Assembly (NCBI GenBank): GCA_904397835.1
Contig: CAJFOV010000025.1
Coordinates: forward strand, 1 to 61,831
Direction: 5' to 3'
DNA from: Candidatus Aristotella avistercoris
GTDB lineage: Bacteria > Bacillota > Clostridia > Oscillospirales > Ruminococcaceae
DNA: 61,831 nucleotides
In this document: positions 31,758 to 40,862 of the stretch, piece after piece
Numbering within the stretch: the first letter of the stretch is position 1
How the letters are laid out: every line of letters starts with the position of its first letter
Translations under genes and position numbers: made by a program
The notes under the pieces: generated by a model
What the model saw: the letters and a program-made list of their open reading frames with translations, nothing else
Told to the model about the DNA's origin: nothing
The model's database searches: none

Positions 31758-34561
31758 GACGTTTCAAGCGAGTGGCCTGCCTGCTGCTGGTGCTGATCCT
31801 CTGCGTAACCGCCGCCCCCATGACATGGGCCCAGGGGGAGTACACCAAGGTGGTTCTCTCCATGTCCAGCAATTTGACCGACCAGAGGGAGCTGTGGGGT
31901 TACTACCAGGACAACATCCTCTACGTCTCGGTGGAGGACCTGTGTGCCGTCACCGGATACCACCTGCTGGAGGAGCAGCAGGAGCGGATCATTTTGGGCA
32001 GCGCCAGCACCAAGGAGCTGTCTGTCCGGGAACTGGACATCCTGCCCATGTCTGATGAGATGATGGATGCAACGTTTACCTACAGCCCCACCATCGAAAT
32101 GCCGGCCATCCAGATCGATGGGGAGAGCTACATCTCCCTCTTCCACATGGCCAACTATCTGGGGATGGGTTACTCCCTGTTGGTGAATGGGAATCCCCAG
32201 GTGACCCTTGTCAAACGCTACGATATCTATGACGCCATGACCCAGGTGCTGGAGAGCGACTGCGGCTACTACTTCTCCTGGGACGAGATGGAGTTTCAAG
32301 AGGGCTCGGCGGAGGACAACCTGACACTGGCGGGGATTGCAGCCCTCCTGGCCCAGGAGTCCAGCATCCCCCGCCTGATCTTTGATGCAGATGGCATCTA
32401 TCAGGAGGATCTGGAGAACGACCTGCTGAAGATCGTCACCAATGAGGGGGTTCAGTGGCTGGAAAATTCACCCAGCACATCGGAGCTCTATGGCCTGCTC
32501 AACGACACCTACAGTGTGGGGTTCGACTGGTTTGGCCTCTTCCAGGACCTCTATGTCCCTGAGGACGGCGGAACTTTGGGAACGGTCCTGGAATCGGTGG
32601 GCAATGCCGGGGATCTGATTACCACCGGCGGAGACAGCTTGGAGAGCCTCCTGCAGGCCTTTGACACCATGAACCAGTACAGCAACCTGACGGACACCCA
32701 AAAGACGTTGCTCCAAAATACCCTGGTCAATCATGGGGAGGACTCCCAGATGGTCACAGAGGATGACTTCTGGAAGATGCTCTCCGATGCGGCCAAAAAT
32801 GTGGACGGCCGGGTTCAGAGTCAGATCACCGCTGAGAACGACGCCTCCCTCAAGGCCGTCACCGACATTGCCTACCAGGTGGCGGGAGCGGTGTCCGGCG
32901 CCAGCGACCTAGTGACGGATAAGAACCCTGTCTTTTTGGTCTGGGACTGCATGACCTGGACCTTGGATCTGCTGCCAGAGGTGGAGCAGGCCACGCTGCT
33001 CCACGATGCCTACAACTGTTCCATGGTCCAACAGGCCGCCAACGACCTGTTGGTGGCCGCCTACAATGACCTGTACTACAACAATTTTTACTACGGCAAC
33101 AGCACTTCTCAAAGACCGGCTCTGGAATATCTCAAGTCTGCCCTGGTGCTGCAGCTCAAATCTACCTTGACCACCAGGGAGTCCCTCCTCGCCAGTGACA
33201 CCATCGCTGACACCGCCACCCGGGACCGGCTGGCAGGCCAGTGCACCGATACAGCGGAGCTCCTGAACCGGGTGGAGGGCTGCATGCTCAATGCCCCCAT
33301 GATGTTTGATGCCCAGTATGACGACGACCTCTCTTGGATGGCCCAGTGCACCCCCGAACCCTGGCAGATCTATGACCATGCCGTGAACCTGTTGGACGGT
33401 GCCTCCTTTGACGTCACCAAGGAGGGGACCATGAAGGCGGGCTTTGCCGGCTTCCAGGATGTGAACTTTACCCAGGAGATGCACCTGTCCGGCTACGGCT
33501 CGGGGCGCATGTCCGCCAACGGCAGCTACAGTCAGACGGGCGGCAGCCAGAGCGGAGAGACGGCCTACCAGTTCACCTACCGGGAGCCCAACTTCACCAA
33601 ACACTATACCGCGCCCACCACATCTACTTACACCCAACAGGGGACGCTGCTGAACCTCACCGCGCCCTTTGTGGCTCACCAGACATCCAGTTCCGTCCAG
33701 GACCAGGGGGATGGCACCAGTGTCTATCTCCTGACCTATGATGGGACCCAGATGAATCAGTACACCTGCGGCCTGCTGGACAATGTGCTGCCGGACGGGT
33801 TCCGGATCTATTGGTCCCCCAACGAGGCCTATGCCGACCAGGACGGGGTTGTCAGCGCCACCCTCCAGGCGGTGATTGACGAAAACTACAACCTGCGCTC
33901 CCTACAGGTGACCTATGTCCTCAACGGCGGGGTCCAGGACTTCACCCAGTTGGAGGGAACGACCACATTCACCTTCCGCAACATTGCCCGCCCCTCCATC
34001 CTGGAGGGAACCCAGGTTTTGGACCTGACAGGGAGCTGGCTCCAGACCGGCGGGAATGACCCCATGTTCCTGACCCTGCGGGAGGATGGCAGCATGAAGT
34101 ACTATGCCGCCCTCAATGGACCGGCGGAATACACCAGCACCTACGTCCAAGAGGGGAATGTTCTCTCCCTGGATCTGCTGGCTCCAGATGGCAGCGCCGT
34201 GACCACTGTGCCCTACCAGGTGGCCAACGTGGGGGATGGCGTGGAGCAGATCACCCTGACTGCCGATGGGGGCAACGCCATTGGAGACCTCTCCCTTTTG
34301 GCGGGAATGGAGGGCATCCTGGAGGGCACCTACCAACGGCTGAGCTTCACCCAGATACAGCTGCAAAATCTCTGCACGGATCTGCGTGTCCCTGCCAACG
34401 CCCGGGTGACCGTCCAACAGGGGGAGCCCTCCTACTGGAGCGCAGGGGAGTGTTGGCTCATCCAGGTGTCCGTATACGAGGGGGAGGAATTTGTCGCCGG
34501 GGCCAGCTTTGACCCCCAGACCATGGAGATGGTCCGGAACATCTTCCTCTACTCCAAATAG
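31754..34561 (+). CDS. Large secreted protein with copper-amine-oxidase-N-like start
   Basis: The 935-residue protein has a Sec signal peptide (residues 1-26, ending AAPMTWAQ). Residues about 45-145 look like the copper amine oxidase N-terminal-type repeat common in Firmicute surface proteins ([20 protein letters not shown] and [19 protein letters not shown]). The middle (about 150-560) is acidic and helical with Asn/Asp-rich stretches; the C-terminal third is beta-rich with Thr/Ser/Gly repeats. No LPxTG, SLH or other anchor is seen. It is coupled to the preceding lipoprotein gene, which might tether or assist it. No enzymatic motif was found. Confidence 0.75.
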   Translation: MRRFKRVACLLLVLILCVTAAPMTWAQGEYTKVVLSMSSNLTDQRELWGYYQDNILYVSVEDLCAVTGYHLLEEQQERIILGSASTKELSVRELDILPMSDEMMDATFTYSPTIEMPAIQIDGESYISLFHMANYLGMGYSLLVNGNPQVTLVKRYDIYDAMTQVLESDCGYYFSWDEMEFQEGSAEDNLTLAGIAALLAQESSIPRLIFDADGIYQEDLENDLLKIVTNEGVQWLENSPSTSELYGLLNDTYSVGFDWFGLFQDLYVPEDGGTLGTVLESVGNAGDLITTGGDSLESLLQAFDTMNQYSNLTDTQKTLLQNTLVNHGEDSQMVTEDDFWKMLSDAAKNVDGRVQSQITAENDASLKAVTDIAYQVAGAVSGASDLVTDKNPVFLVWDCMTWTLDLLPEVEQATLLHDAYNCSMVQQAANDLLVAAYNDLYYNNFYYGNSTSQRPALEYLKSALVLQLKSTLTTRESLLASDTIADTATRDRLAGQCTDTAELLNRVEGCMLNAPMMFDAQYDDDLSWMAQCTPEPWQIYDHAVNLLDGASFDVTKEGTMKAGFAGFQDVNFTQEMHLSGYGSGRMSANGSYSQTGGSQSGETAYQFTYREPNFTKHYTAPTTSTYTQQGTLLNLTAPFVAHQTSSSVQDQGDGTSVYLLTYDGTQMNQYTCGLLDNVLPDGFRIYWSPNEAYADQDGVVSATLQAVIDENYNLRSLQVTYVLNGGVQDFTQLEGTTTFTFRNIARPSILEGTQVLDLTGSWLQTGGNDPMFLTLREDGSMKYYAALNGPAEYTSTYVQEGNVLSLDLLAPDGSAVTTVPYQVANVGDGVEQITLTADGGNAIGDLSLLAGMEGILEGTYQRLSFTQIQLQNLCTDLRVPANARVTVQQGEPSYWSAGECWLIQVSVYEGEEFVAGASFDPQTMEMVRNIFLYSK

Positions 34562-34582
34562 AATCAGCGGGAATGGATTCAA

Positions 34583-34614
34583 ACAGGCCGTGGCAAAAAA
34601 TTGCCACGGCCTGT
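34583..34614 (+). terminator. Terminator after the large secreted protein
   Basis: A perfect 14-bp stem (ACAGGCCGTGGCAA with its complement, loop aaaa) lies 22 nt after the stop codon; the T run is absent. The remaining gap to 34857 shows no gene, only small GC hairpins. Confidence 0.65.
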
Positions 34615-34857
34615 TGTGGTAGGGGCTCTTTATGGTGGCCTCAGCTCCCCGGTGGGGAAGCGCCAGGTCAGACCGGGGTGTTTGAGAAGAGTTGGACGTT
34701 GCAAGACAACGGAAATGTCACCGCTGCTGGCCGCTCCATCAGAACAAAGCCGTCCCAGGAACCTTTTTTCTCCCGTTTCCATAGAATGTCCCAAGGTCGT
34801 TCTCTGTCCCGGTGGGGTCAGCAGGGGACATCCGATCAACACTTGGAGGGAGAACCT

Positions 34858-36123
34858 ATGAAGCCGATCTATCTGGACAACGGCGCCACCAGCTTTCCAA
34901 AGGCGCCAGGGCTGGGCAGCGCCATGGCCCAATTCATTGAAGAGGTGGGCAGCAACATCAACCGGGGCACCTACCGCAGTGCCATCAACACAGAGATGGT
35001 GGTCATGGAGACCCGGGAGATGCTCTGCAAACTCTTCCATTTTTCCGATCCATCCCATGTCCTCTTCACCAAAAATATTACAGAGAGCTTGAACGTGCTC
35101 CTCAAGGGCTATCTGAGGCCGGGGGACCACTGTTTGGTCAGTTCCATGGAGCACAACGCCGTCATGCGCCCCCTGGTACAGCTGGAACAGCAGGGGGTCA
35201 CCTTTGACCGGGTCCCTTGCACCAGACAGGGGGAGCTGATTTTGGAGGAGATGGAGGGGATGATCCACCCCAACACCAAGTTGGTGGTGATGCTCCACGC
35301 CTCCAATGTCTGCGGCACGTTGCTGCCCATCAGCAGGGTGGGGCAGCTGTGTAAGAAGTACGGGATCCCCCTGGTGCTGGATTCCGCCCAGACGGCGGGG
35401 CTTTTGGATGTGAATTTTGAGGAGCTGGGTCTTTCTGCTCTGGCATTTACCGGCCACAAGGGACTGTTGGGTCCCCAGGGCATGGGGGGATTCCTGGTCA
35501 GCGATTCCATGGCCCAGCAGTTGATCCCCCTCATCGCAGGCGGCACCGGCAGCGCCTCCGACCAGGAGGAGATGCCGGAATTCCTGCCGGACCGGTTTGA
35601 GGCGGGCACCATGAACCTGCCTGGCATCATCGGGCTGCGCCATGCCCTGTGCTATCTGGAGGAGACAGGGATTGACACCATCCAGCAGAGGGAGTTTGCC
35701 CTGACCCGGCGGTTTTTGGAGGGACTTTCGGTGATCCCTGGGGTGCGTCTGCAGGGCAGATGGAGCCTGAAGGGCCGGGTGCCGGTGCTGTCGGTGGACT
35801 TTTTGGGCCAGGACAATGCCGAGGTGGCCCACCGCCTGGAACAGGAGTTTGGCATCCTCACCCGGGTGGGGCTCCACTGTGCTCCCAGTGCCCACAGGAC
35901 CTTGGGCACCTTCCCAAGGGGGACGGTGCGGTTCTCCATCGGTCATGCCAACACGGCCCAGGAGATTGACGCCGCCCTCCTAGGAATTCAAAGGCTTGCC
36001 CGGGCGCCCCAATCTCAGATGCAGGGCCCAAGGCGTCAATTTGTGGGGGTGGCCCAGGGGTATGGGCAGTCCATGCCCAACAACAGATCCCATGGCCGGC
36101 CCGTCAGAAACCGGCCCCTCTGA
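34858..36123 (+). CDS. Class V aminotransferase / cysteine desulfurase family protein
   Basis: The ATG at 34858, behind GGAGGGAG, gives 421 residues. The PLP fold is clear: [13 protein letters not shown] near the start, [18 protein letters not shown], and the Schiff-base Lys in [15 protein letters not shown] cysteine loop is present ([15 protein letters not shown]). This matches the EF2568-like cysteine desulfurase subfamily, distinct from the NifS protein at 42.4 kb. The last about 40 residues (after GIQRLARAP) are Gln/Arg-rich and extend beyond the usual 380-residue family length. It could deliver sulfur or selenium, but no partner is adjacent. Confidence 0.87.
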   Translation: MKPIYLDNGATSFPKAPGLGSAMAQFIEEVGSNINRGTYRSAINTEMVVMETREMLCKLFHFSDPSHVLFTKNITESLNVLLKGYLRPGDHCLVSSMEHNAVMRPLVQLEQQGVTFDRVPCTRQGELILEEMEGMIHPNTKLVVMLHASNVCGTLLPISRVGQLCKKYGIPLVLDSAQTAGLLDVNFEELGLSALAFTGHKGLLGPQGMGGFLVSDSMAQQLIPLIAGGTGSASDQEEMPEFLPDRFEAGTMNLPGIIGLRHALCYLEETGIDTIQQREFALTRRFLEGLSVIPGVRLQGRWSLKGRVPVLSVDFLGQDNAEVAHRLEQEFGILTRVGLHCAPSAHRTLGTFPRGTVRFSIGHANTAQEIDAALLGIQRLARAPQSQMQGPRRQFVGVAQGYGQSMPNNRSHGRPVRNRPL

Positions 36124-36165
36124 GCTGGGCCTATCCAAGTGGAATGCCCGCATCGGGACGAAACG

Positions 36166-36201
36166 GGGGCCGGGCGCTATGGCGCATCTTCCTCCGGCCC
36201 C
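36166..36201 (+). terminator. Hairpin after the class V aminotransferase gene
   Basis: GGGGCCGG pairs with CCGGCCCC, with an AAAGGGTGTCATATTTCTT tail. Confidence 0.5.
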
Positions 36202-36291
36202 AAAGGGTGTCATATTTCTTATTTTGAGGAGTGGGACCCATTTGTGTCCCCCCGCACCTGTCCACAGGGGACGGGAAGATCACATGCAGAA

Positions 36292-36319
36292 GGGACCCCG
36301 GCAATCTTGCCGGGGTCCC
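36292..36319 (-). terminator. Terminator of the GntR-ABC operon
   Basis: A 12-13 bp perfect stem (GGGACCCCGGCAA with its complement) lies 33 nt past the permease stop codon; the tail is short. It may work in both directions. Confidence 0.65.
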
Positions 36320-36351
36320 TTTGGTGATGTGCCGGCCGCCCCTGGCGGGCA

Positions 36352-36999
36352 CTAGAACTCTTTGTTGCGGTAGATGCGGCAGCTCAGGAAGAAGCAGAGC
36401 ACCATCCCCAGCAGCAGGACGCCGAGAAGGCCGAAGAGCCAGGTCCAGGGGTGGGTGTTGACACTTTCGATCACCTGTGCAAAGGGGAGAATGGCCTCCA
36501 GCCGCTCCCCAAACAGGAGAAAACCGCCAAAGATGAGCATCCACACCACAAAGATGCCGTTGCGGGCCTTCTCCAGGCCAAACTTGAAGGCGCAAGGGTA
36601 GAGGATGAACACCACCAGCAGACAGCAGAGCGCTGTGAGTATCACGGAGAGCAGCATCTCCCCATAGCCGCCCTCCCGGTTGACAACCCGCCGCAGGGTG
36701 CCCACGGCCAGGCCGAAGAGGGCCCCGCCCAGCAGATAGAGGAAGGAGGCCACAAATTTGGCGCCTACCACCGCCCTGTCGCTCACCGGCAGGGTGCGGG
36801 CATAGCGCCCCCAGCCGCTGTAATCATCCAGGGAGAGGTTACTGATGGAGTAAAACATCATGACAAAGATCCCAAAGTAGAGGAAAAAGTCGTTTTTGGT
36901 GGTGAAGATCAGCACGCCATAGATCACCGCCACCATCAGCAGCGACTTTTTATAGAGGGTGTTGAGCCCATAGAGCTCCTTGCGCAGCAGACCGATCAT
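36352..36999 (-). CDS. ABC-2 type transporter permease
   Basis: The 215-residue protein has six hydrophobic helices (about residues 20-38, 44-60, 82-102, 118-140, 148-164, 188-207) and begins MIGLLRKELYGLN, typical of ABC-2 exporters such as the YtrC/BcrB-like permeases. It overlaps the ATPase gene by 4 nt (ATGA). With the upstream YtrA-like repressor and ATPase this forms a small self-regulated exporter, often induced by cell-wall antibiotics or lantibiotics in related systems. The actual substrate is unknown. Confidence 0.85.
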   Translation of the reverse strand: MIGLLRKELYGLNTLYKKSLLMVAVIYGVLIFTTKNDFFLYFGIFVMMFYSISNLSLDDYSGWGRYARTLPVSDRAVVGAKFVASFLYLLGGALFGLAVGTLRRVVNREGGYGEMLLSVILTALCCLLVVFILYPCAFKFGLEKARNGIFVVWMLIFGGFLLFGERLEAILPFAQVIESVNTHPWTWLFGLLGVLLLGMVLCFFLSCRIYRNKEF

Positions 37000-37853
37000 T
37001 TGGATTCCCTCCCTGCATAGAACTGCATCATCTCGTCAATGGTGACCCGGTCGATGACCGCGTTGGGCAACAGCCGCCGGACCTGGGTCACATCCCGCAC
37101 CAGGGCGGCGCTTCCGCCGAGGCCCCCATCCTGGCGGGCCACAACCAGGTCCCGGGGCAGCCGGTCCAACTGGGTCCCGGAACAGCGGACAATGGCTGTC
37201 TCCTGAAGGAGCTGGTCCTTATCCCGCTGGAACAGGAGCTTGCCTCTGTGGATGTAGGCGATCTGATCCGCCACCCGCTCCAGATCCCCGGTGATGTGGC
37301 TGCTCAGCAGGATGCCGCACCCCTCATCCTGGATGAACTCCAGAAACAGGTCCAGCATCTCCCCGCGGACCACCGGATCCAGGCCGCTGGTGGCCTCATC
37401 CAGCACCAACAGGCGGGGGTGGCTGGCCAGGGCGGTGGCCAGGCTGATTTTCATGCGCATGCCCCGGCTAAAGTCCTTCACCGGCTTTTTGGGGTCCAGG
37501 TCAAAGCGGCGCAGGTCTCTGCGGAACTTTTGGCTGTCCCACTGGGGGTGGATCCCCGCCATGATCCGGTCGATCTGAGCGCCGTTGAGACCGCCGTAGA
37601 AGTAGCTGTCCTCAAAGACCACCCCAACCTGCTGGCGGGCCGCCTGGCGCTGGGGATCCATCCCCATAAGGCGCACCGTGCCGGCATCCGGGTGGATGAC
37701 ATTGAGGATGGCCTTGATGGTGGTGGTTTTGCCAGCCCCATTTTCACCGATCAGGCCCACGATGGTTCCCTCCGGCACAGTGAGATCGATGTGATCCAGG
37801 GTAAAGCCCCGGTACCGCTTGCATAGTCCTATGGTTTCAATCAGGTTGTTCAT
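36996..37853 (-). CDS. ABC transporter ATP-binding protein (YtrB-like)
   Basis: The 285-residue protein has Walker A GENGAGKTT, Q-loop VVFEDSYFY, signature-like DFSRGMRMKISLATAL (the usual LSGGQ is replaced by FSRGM), Walker B LLVLDEATSGLDP and the switch His in LLSSHITGD. The FSxGM-type signature is typical of the CcmA/YtrB group of exporter ATPases. The C-terminal about 75 residues form a small regulatory domain. The start lies 1 nt after the GntR gene stop. Confidence 0.92.
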   Translation of the reverse strand: MNNLIETIGLCKRYRGFTLDHIDLTVPEGTIVGLIGENGAGKTTTIKAILNVIHPDAGTVRLMGMDPQRQAARQQVGVVFEDSYFYGGLNGAQIDRIMAGIHPQWDSQKFRRDLRRFDLDPKKPVKDFSRGMRMKISLATALASHPRLLVLDEATSGLDPVVRGEMLDLFLEFIQDEGCGILLSSHITGDLERVADQIAYIHRGKLLFQRDKDQLLQETAIVRCSGTQLDRLPRDLVVARQDGGLGGSAALVRDVTQVRRLLPNAVIDRVTIDEMMQFYAGRESK

Positions 37854-37854
37854 G

Positions 37855-38229
37855 CTACTCTCCCTCCAGGAGTAAATCCAGTGTTTCCCGCACCTCGTTG
37901 GCGGTGATGCCCCCCCGCCGGGCGGCGTCCAGGGCCTCGTTCAAACAGCGCTCCACATTGCGCAGCGCCTCCTCCCGGTGGATCTGGGGATCCTGGGCCG
38001 CCACAAAGCTGCCCTTGCCAGGCAGGGTGTAGATCAGCCCCGCCTGCTCCAGGTCCTCATAGGCCCGCTTGGTGGTGATGACGCTGATGCGCAGCTCCTT
38101 GGCCAGCAGCCGGATGCTGGGAAGGGCGTCCCCCTCCTGCAGCTCCCCACTGAGGATCTTGGCGCGGATCTGGTCGGTGATCTGGGCATAAATGGGTACG
38201 CCGCTGCTGTTGCTGATATAAAGTTCCAT
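37855..38229 (-). CDS. GntR family repressor (YtrA subfamily)
   Basis: The 124-residue protein has the winged helix-turn-helix of GntR regulators: PIYAQITDQIRAKILSGEL, then PSIRLLAKELRISVITTKRAYEDLEQAGLIYT. The C-terminal tail is short and helical, as in the YtrA subfamily, so there is no large ligand domain. It is the first gene of a repressor-ATPase-permease operon and probably binds the palindrome at its own promoter. Confidence 0.92.
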   Translation of the reverse strand: MELYISNSSGVPIYAQITDQIRAKILSGELQEGDALPSIRLLAKELRISVITTKRAYEDLEQAGLIYTLPGKGSFVAAQDPQIHREEALRNVERCLNEALDAARRGGITANEVRETLDLLLEGE

Positions 38230-38253
38230 GGAGGTACCTCATTTCCATTTCAG

Positions 38254-38278
38254 ACTGTACATATCTGATATTTACAGT
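38254..38278 (-). promoter_or_regulatory. Probable GntR operator
   Basis: The 25-nt imperfect palindrome ACTGTA-N13-TACAGT, with inner ATATC/GATAT arms, overlaps the downstream end of the -10 box. This is the expected place for a YtrA-type repressor site. Confidence 0.7.
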
Positions 38279-38304
38279 ATATACACAATATACACAGTTG
38301 TCAA
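38276..38304 (-). promoter_or_regulatory. Promoter of the GntR-ABC operon
   Basis: TTGACA and TATACT are separated by 17 nt on the minus strand, about 47 nt upstream of the GntR start. Confidence 0.85.
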
Positions 38305-38729
38305 CTATGTAAACGAAAAAATCCAGGTGAAGAAAACTTTTTTCTCATTTGCCGCCAAAATCATCAGAAAACACCAGGGGAGGGGCGGGCAGTGTTAGAA
38401 AGGGAAATTCTTTTCCAGTAAAAGTGCTCCCCAAAGGGGCTCTTTGATTGCGCAGTTGCCCATAGAAGCCTGAGGATGCCGTTTGTGTAGGGGTAACCAA
38501 CGGCTTTTCCAGCCGAAAAAAAGAAAAGAAAGCACGAAAAAACAACATTTTGCAATATATGGGTTAATGATTGAAATTTGTAGAAAGTTCGGAATCAAAT
38601 CCCGCTTGACGGGATCGGCTGACAGCGTGGGATCTTTTAGGGGGGTGGAAGGATTTTAGTGATAGGCCTCAGCAGTTCGTCCAATTCCAGTGGCCGCCAG
38701 GGTCGCTCGGAGATTTGGAACGGGGAAAT
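38305..38729. other. Intergenic stretch with no supported gene
   Basis: Several short overlapping minus-strand ORFs (up to 67 codons, 38345-38598) have no ribosome binding sites. A CCCC-aaa-GGGG hairpin (38428-38438) and CGGC/GCCG arms near 38501-38517 are visible. It may be a dispersed intergenic repeat, but nothing is proven. Confidence 0.3.
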
Positions 38730-38767
38730 AAAAAAGGGATATTCCACTGCATGCAATGGAATATCCC
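38730..38767 (-). terminator. Terminator of the Ser-rich membrane-anchored protein gene
   Basis: An 11-bp stem GGGATATTCCA/TGGAATATCCC with an inner TGCATGCA palindrome is followed on the minus strand by TTTTTT. Confidence 0.9.
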
Positions 38768-38819
38768 AAAGAGATAGCGGGTGTGGCGGCATGCCCTTTT
38801 TGGCCGCGAGACTGGAGCG

Positions 38820-39878
38820 TTATTCTCTGATGGCGCCGCATATGGTACATCTGGTGACTTTGACTTCTACTGTAACGGTCTCATACTCCATGTGCGGCTC
38901 ACAGGGTACCCACTCATACAGATTGGAGAGAATGGTGTGGTCATTGGTGTAGACCGGGTTGCCGTTGCCGTCATATTCTAAGAAGAGCGGGTTGTCTTCC
39001 GGCCTTGCGAAGGGGTGGCGCAGGGGATAGAGCTGGCCGTTGGAGCTCCTTGACCACTCCTGGAAGCGGTTCGCATCCCGGGACTCCTCCCAAGTGTTGG
39101 TGTTGTACCAATAAAACCGGTAGAGGGTATACTCCTGTTTTTCCTGTGTAACCCAGTACTCACGGGTCTCCTCCTGGGTCTCCAGAGCGGTTTTCCAATG
39201 GTGGGTATGGCCCGGCTGTGTGGCGGATGAACCGCTGTTTCCGCTGCTGGTTGTGCTGTCGCCGGTATGGCTGGAACCACCCGAGGAGCCGCCAGATTGA
39301 CCAGAACCGGTGGCATTGCCGCCTGTGCTGTTTTCATCTGAGGACTCCTTTTCTGATATGGGCTCCTCCTCAGAGCTTGAGGAACTCTCCTGCACGATGA
39401 CGGTAATGGGAACGTTTAAAACGATGGTGGAGCCATCGGTGGAGAAGGGGACTTCTAGAGACTCATCTTGCAACAGTTCCCGCAGTTTTGCACCTTCCAG
39501 TGTGATGGTATAGGTTGCCTGATATTCACCGTTGGTGTCATAGTTCACCTGGCTGTCATCAACCACAATACTGCGGACATACGCAGCATTGTAGGTGACC
39601 GTCGTTGTGAGGTCCACTTTGGAGCCTCTGGTCACTGGCACACGTTCCGTAACGGTGAGGATGTTGTGATCTGCCAGCGGCTGCAGGTCGGCAACGGAAA
39701 CCTCCTGCCCATCGATGTTGCCGCTCTCACGACCGGAGGAGGAATCGACAGAACCTGCCGGCCCACTGGAGTGGGAAAGGGCAAAATAAATGCCCACAAC
39801 CAGAGCCAATGCCAACAGAATGGCAACGGGTATTACAATCTTTTTGTAGCGGGTGAGAAAATTTTTTATTTTATCCAC
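38820..39878 (-). CDS. Membrane-anchored Ser-rich extracytoplasmic protein
   Basis: I chose GTG 39878, giving MDKIKNFLTRYKKIVIPV with GGGAGGG about 13 nt upstream; GTG 39911 is an alternative. The 352-residue product has one N-terminal transmembrane anchor (about residues 14-35), a beta-rich domain (about 45-170) with TYTITLEGAKLRELL, a Ser/Gly/Glu-rich flexible linker (about 165-225), and an aromatic C-terminal domain (TRCTICGAIRE at the end, plus HTHHW) that may bind metal through Cys/His pairs. No named domain was recognised. It has a strong promoter and a long structured leader. Confidence 0.7.
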   Translation of the reverse strand: MDKIKNFLTRYKKIVIPVAILLALALVVGIYFALSHSSGPAGSVDSSSGRESGNIDGQEVSVADLQPLADHNILTVTERVPVTRGSKVDLTTTVTYNAAYVRSIVVDDSQVNYDTNGEYQATYTITLEGAKLRELLQDESLEVPFSTDGSTIVLNVPITVIVQESSSSSEEEPISEKESSDENSTGGNATGSGQSGGSSGGSSHTGDSTTSSGNSGSSATQPGHTHHWKTALETQEETREYWVTQEKQEYTLYRFYWYNTNTWEESRDANRFQEWSRSSNGQLYPLRHPFARPEDNPLFLEYDGNGNPVYTNDHTILSNLYEWVPCEPHMEYETVTVEVKVTRCTICGAIRE

Positions 39879-40013
39879 TGATGAATCAAGCCCTCCCGAT
39901 CTTTTTTGCACAGCTCAGGTCTTGCCTGTATGCCGGTGCACCCACTGGGGATGCGGATACAGAATGCAGGCAGGTATCCCCTCGTGATATTGGAGAAACC
40001 CCAACAGATACTT

Positions 40014-40042
40014 ATTATAGATCAGTGAAACGGCGTGTACAA
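40014..40042 (-). promoter_or_regulatory. Promoter of the Ser-rich protein gene
   Basis: TTGTAC and a perfect TATAAT are separated by 17 nt, giving a leader of about 130 nt with several inverted repeats (for example GGGGAT/ATCCCC and GCCTG/CAGGC). Confidence 0.75.
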
Positions 40043-40131
40043 TAGAAGACCCTGTAAAAAGGTAAGAATTTCTTTTTTATCATCCAACAAGAAACATTTG
40101 ACAATTTTGTTCTCTTTTTGCCGTACAACAT

Positions 40132-40162
40132 AAAGCAGCCGGGTACCTGCCCGACTGCTTTT
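40132..40162 (-). terminator. Terminator of the glutaredoxin-like gene
   Basis: AAAGCAG and CTGCTTT arms with an inner CGGG/CCCG stem lie just past the stop codon. Confidence 0.65.
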
Positions 40163-40175
40163 GAAAGGGCAATGA

Positions 40176-40466
40176 TCAATTCTGGGCGCCCAGGTGGAGC
40201 TGTTCCACCAGCTCCCGGGCCTGTTCAGGACCGGAGAGGACATAGGCGGCGTCATCCACCACCAGGGTGGGAATTCCGATACCGTGGTTGGTTCGAGCGG
40301 TAGCGTGGCTGTCGCTGGTGTCCCGGATTTTTAGAAACATCTTCAGCGCCCCAATGCTGGACAACATGTCCACATAGGCATATTGGACGCCGTACTGGGA
40401 AAGAACCTCTTTCACCGGTGGGCAGGTGCTTCAGGTGGGGGTACCATAGAGTACAATCTTGCGCAT
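40176..40466 (-). CDS. Glutaredoxin-like protein, probable selenoprotein (in-frame UGA)
   Basis: Reading from ATG 40466 (AAAGGAG 7 nt upstream) gives MRKIVLYGTPT, then a TGA at 40433-40431, then STCPPVKEVL and an uninterrupted frame to the stop at 40176. If the UGA encodes selenocysteine, the 96-residue product has a UxxC redox motif at residues 12-15, exactly where thioredoxin-fold proteins carry CxxC, and the cis-Pro loop GIPTLVV follows later. A possible bacterial SECIS hairpin surrounds and follows the UGA. A strong promoter lies upstream. Selenocysteine genes are not in this window, so a pseudogene or sequencing error remains possible, but the position of the UGA argues for recoding. Confidence 0.8.
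40406..40435 (-). promoter_or_regulatory. Possible bacterial SECIS element
   Basis: Around and after the UGA the mRNA can fold as CCU-gaag-CACC-ugcccacc-GGUG-aaag-AGG, a two-part stem with a symmetric internal loop and an 8-nt apical loop. Size and position fit bacterial SECIS elements, which start at the UGA. Confidence 0.55.
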
Positions 40467-40495
40467 AACAAAGCTCCTTTCTGACACGGATCATT

Positions 40496-40512
40496 GATTC
40501 TATCGATGAATC
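40496..40512 (-). promoter_or_regulatory. Palindrome in the glutaredoxin-like gene leader
   Basis: GATTC-tatcgat-GAATC lies between the -10 box and the ribosome site; it could be a repressor operator. Confidence 0.35.
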
Positions 40513-40527
40513 TACCTCTTTCTATTT

Positions 40528-40555
40528 ATTATACAAATAGATTTCTGCCTGTCAA
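40528..40555 (-). promoter_or_regulatory. Promoter of the glutaredoxin-like gene
   Basis: TTGACA and a perfect TATAAT are separated by 16 nt on the minus strand, about 60 nt upstream of the start. Confidence 0.85.
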
Positions 40556-40651
40556 TGGATGGTCAAGATGGGTCGCACCTGTGGGTCAAAGATCCCAATT
40601 GAAAGTGGTCCACGCCGTGAGGCCTATATTTGTCACAAATTGTAGTACTTG

Positions 40652-40680
40652 TTGTTAAAATATGATACAAATTGTATTAT
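40652..40680 (+). promoter_or_regulatory. Possible plus-strand promoter in the mnmA downstream gap
   Basis: TTGTTA and TATTAT are separated by 17 nt. Transcription to the right would give about 180 nt of GC-rich, hairpin-forming RNA (CCTGCC/GGCAGG near 40730-40765, CCTTCCC/GGGAAGG near 40776-40822) with no ORF, ending at the mnmA terminator. Confidence 0.35.
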
Positions 40681-40825
40681 TATATAAAAATATAACAAAT
40701 ATTCCGATAGAACGACGGCGACGCTCCTGCCTACCAAAGCCGGGTTCTTTCCGCAGGGCAGGTGACGATGGGCCCTTCCCTGGTGGAAAAGAATCCACCT
40801 GTGTGGAGGAAATGTGGGAAGGTGC

Positions 40826-40862
40826 AAAAGAGGGAGGCCCCGGCTGGCAGGGCGCTCCCTCT
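40826..40862 (-). terminator. Terminator of nifS-iscU-mnmA
   Basis: AGAGGGAG pairs with CTCCCTCT and is followed on the minus strand by TTTTGC, about 20 nt after the mnmA stop codon. Confidence 0.7.

Noticed and set aside
38345-38598. Three overlapping 63-67 codon minus-strand ORFs
   Set aside because: All lack ribosome sites and overlap each other; more likely a noncoding repeat.
40252-40494. 80-codon minus-strand ORF overlapping the glutaredoxin-like gene
   Set aside because: It is another frame of the same DNA; the frame with the UGA carries the CxxC-position motif, ribosome site and cis-Pro loop.
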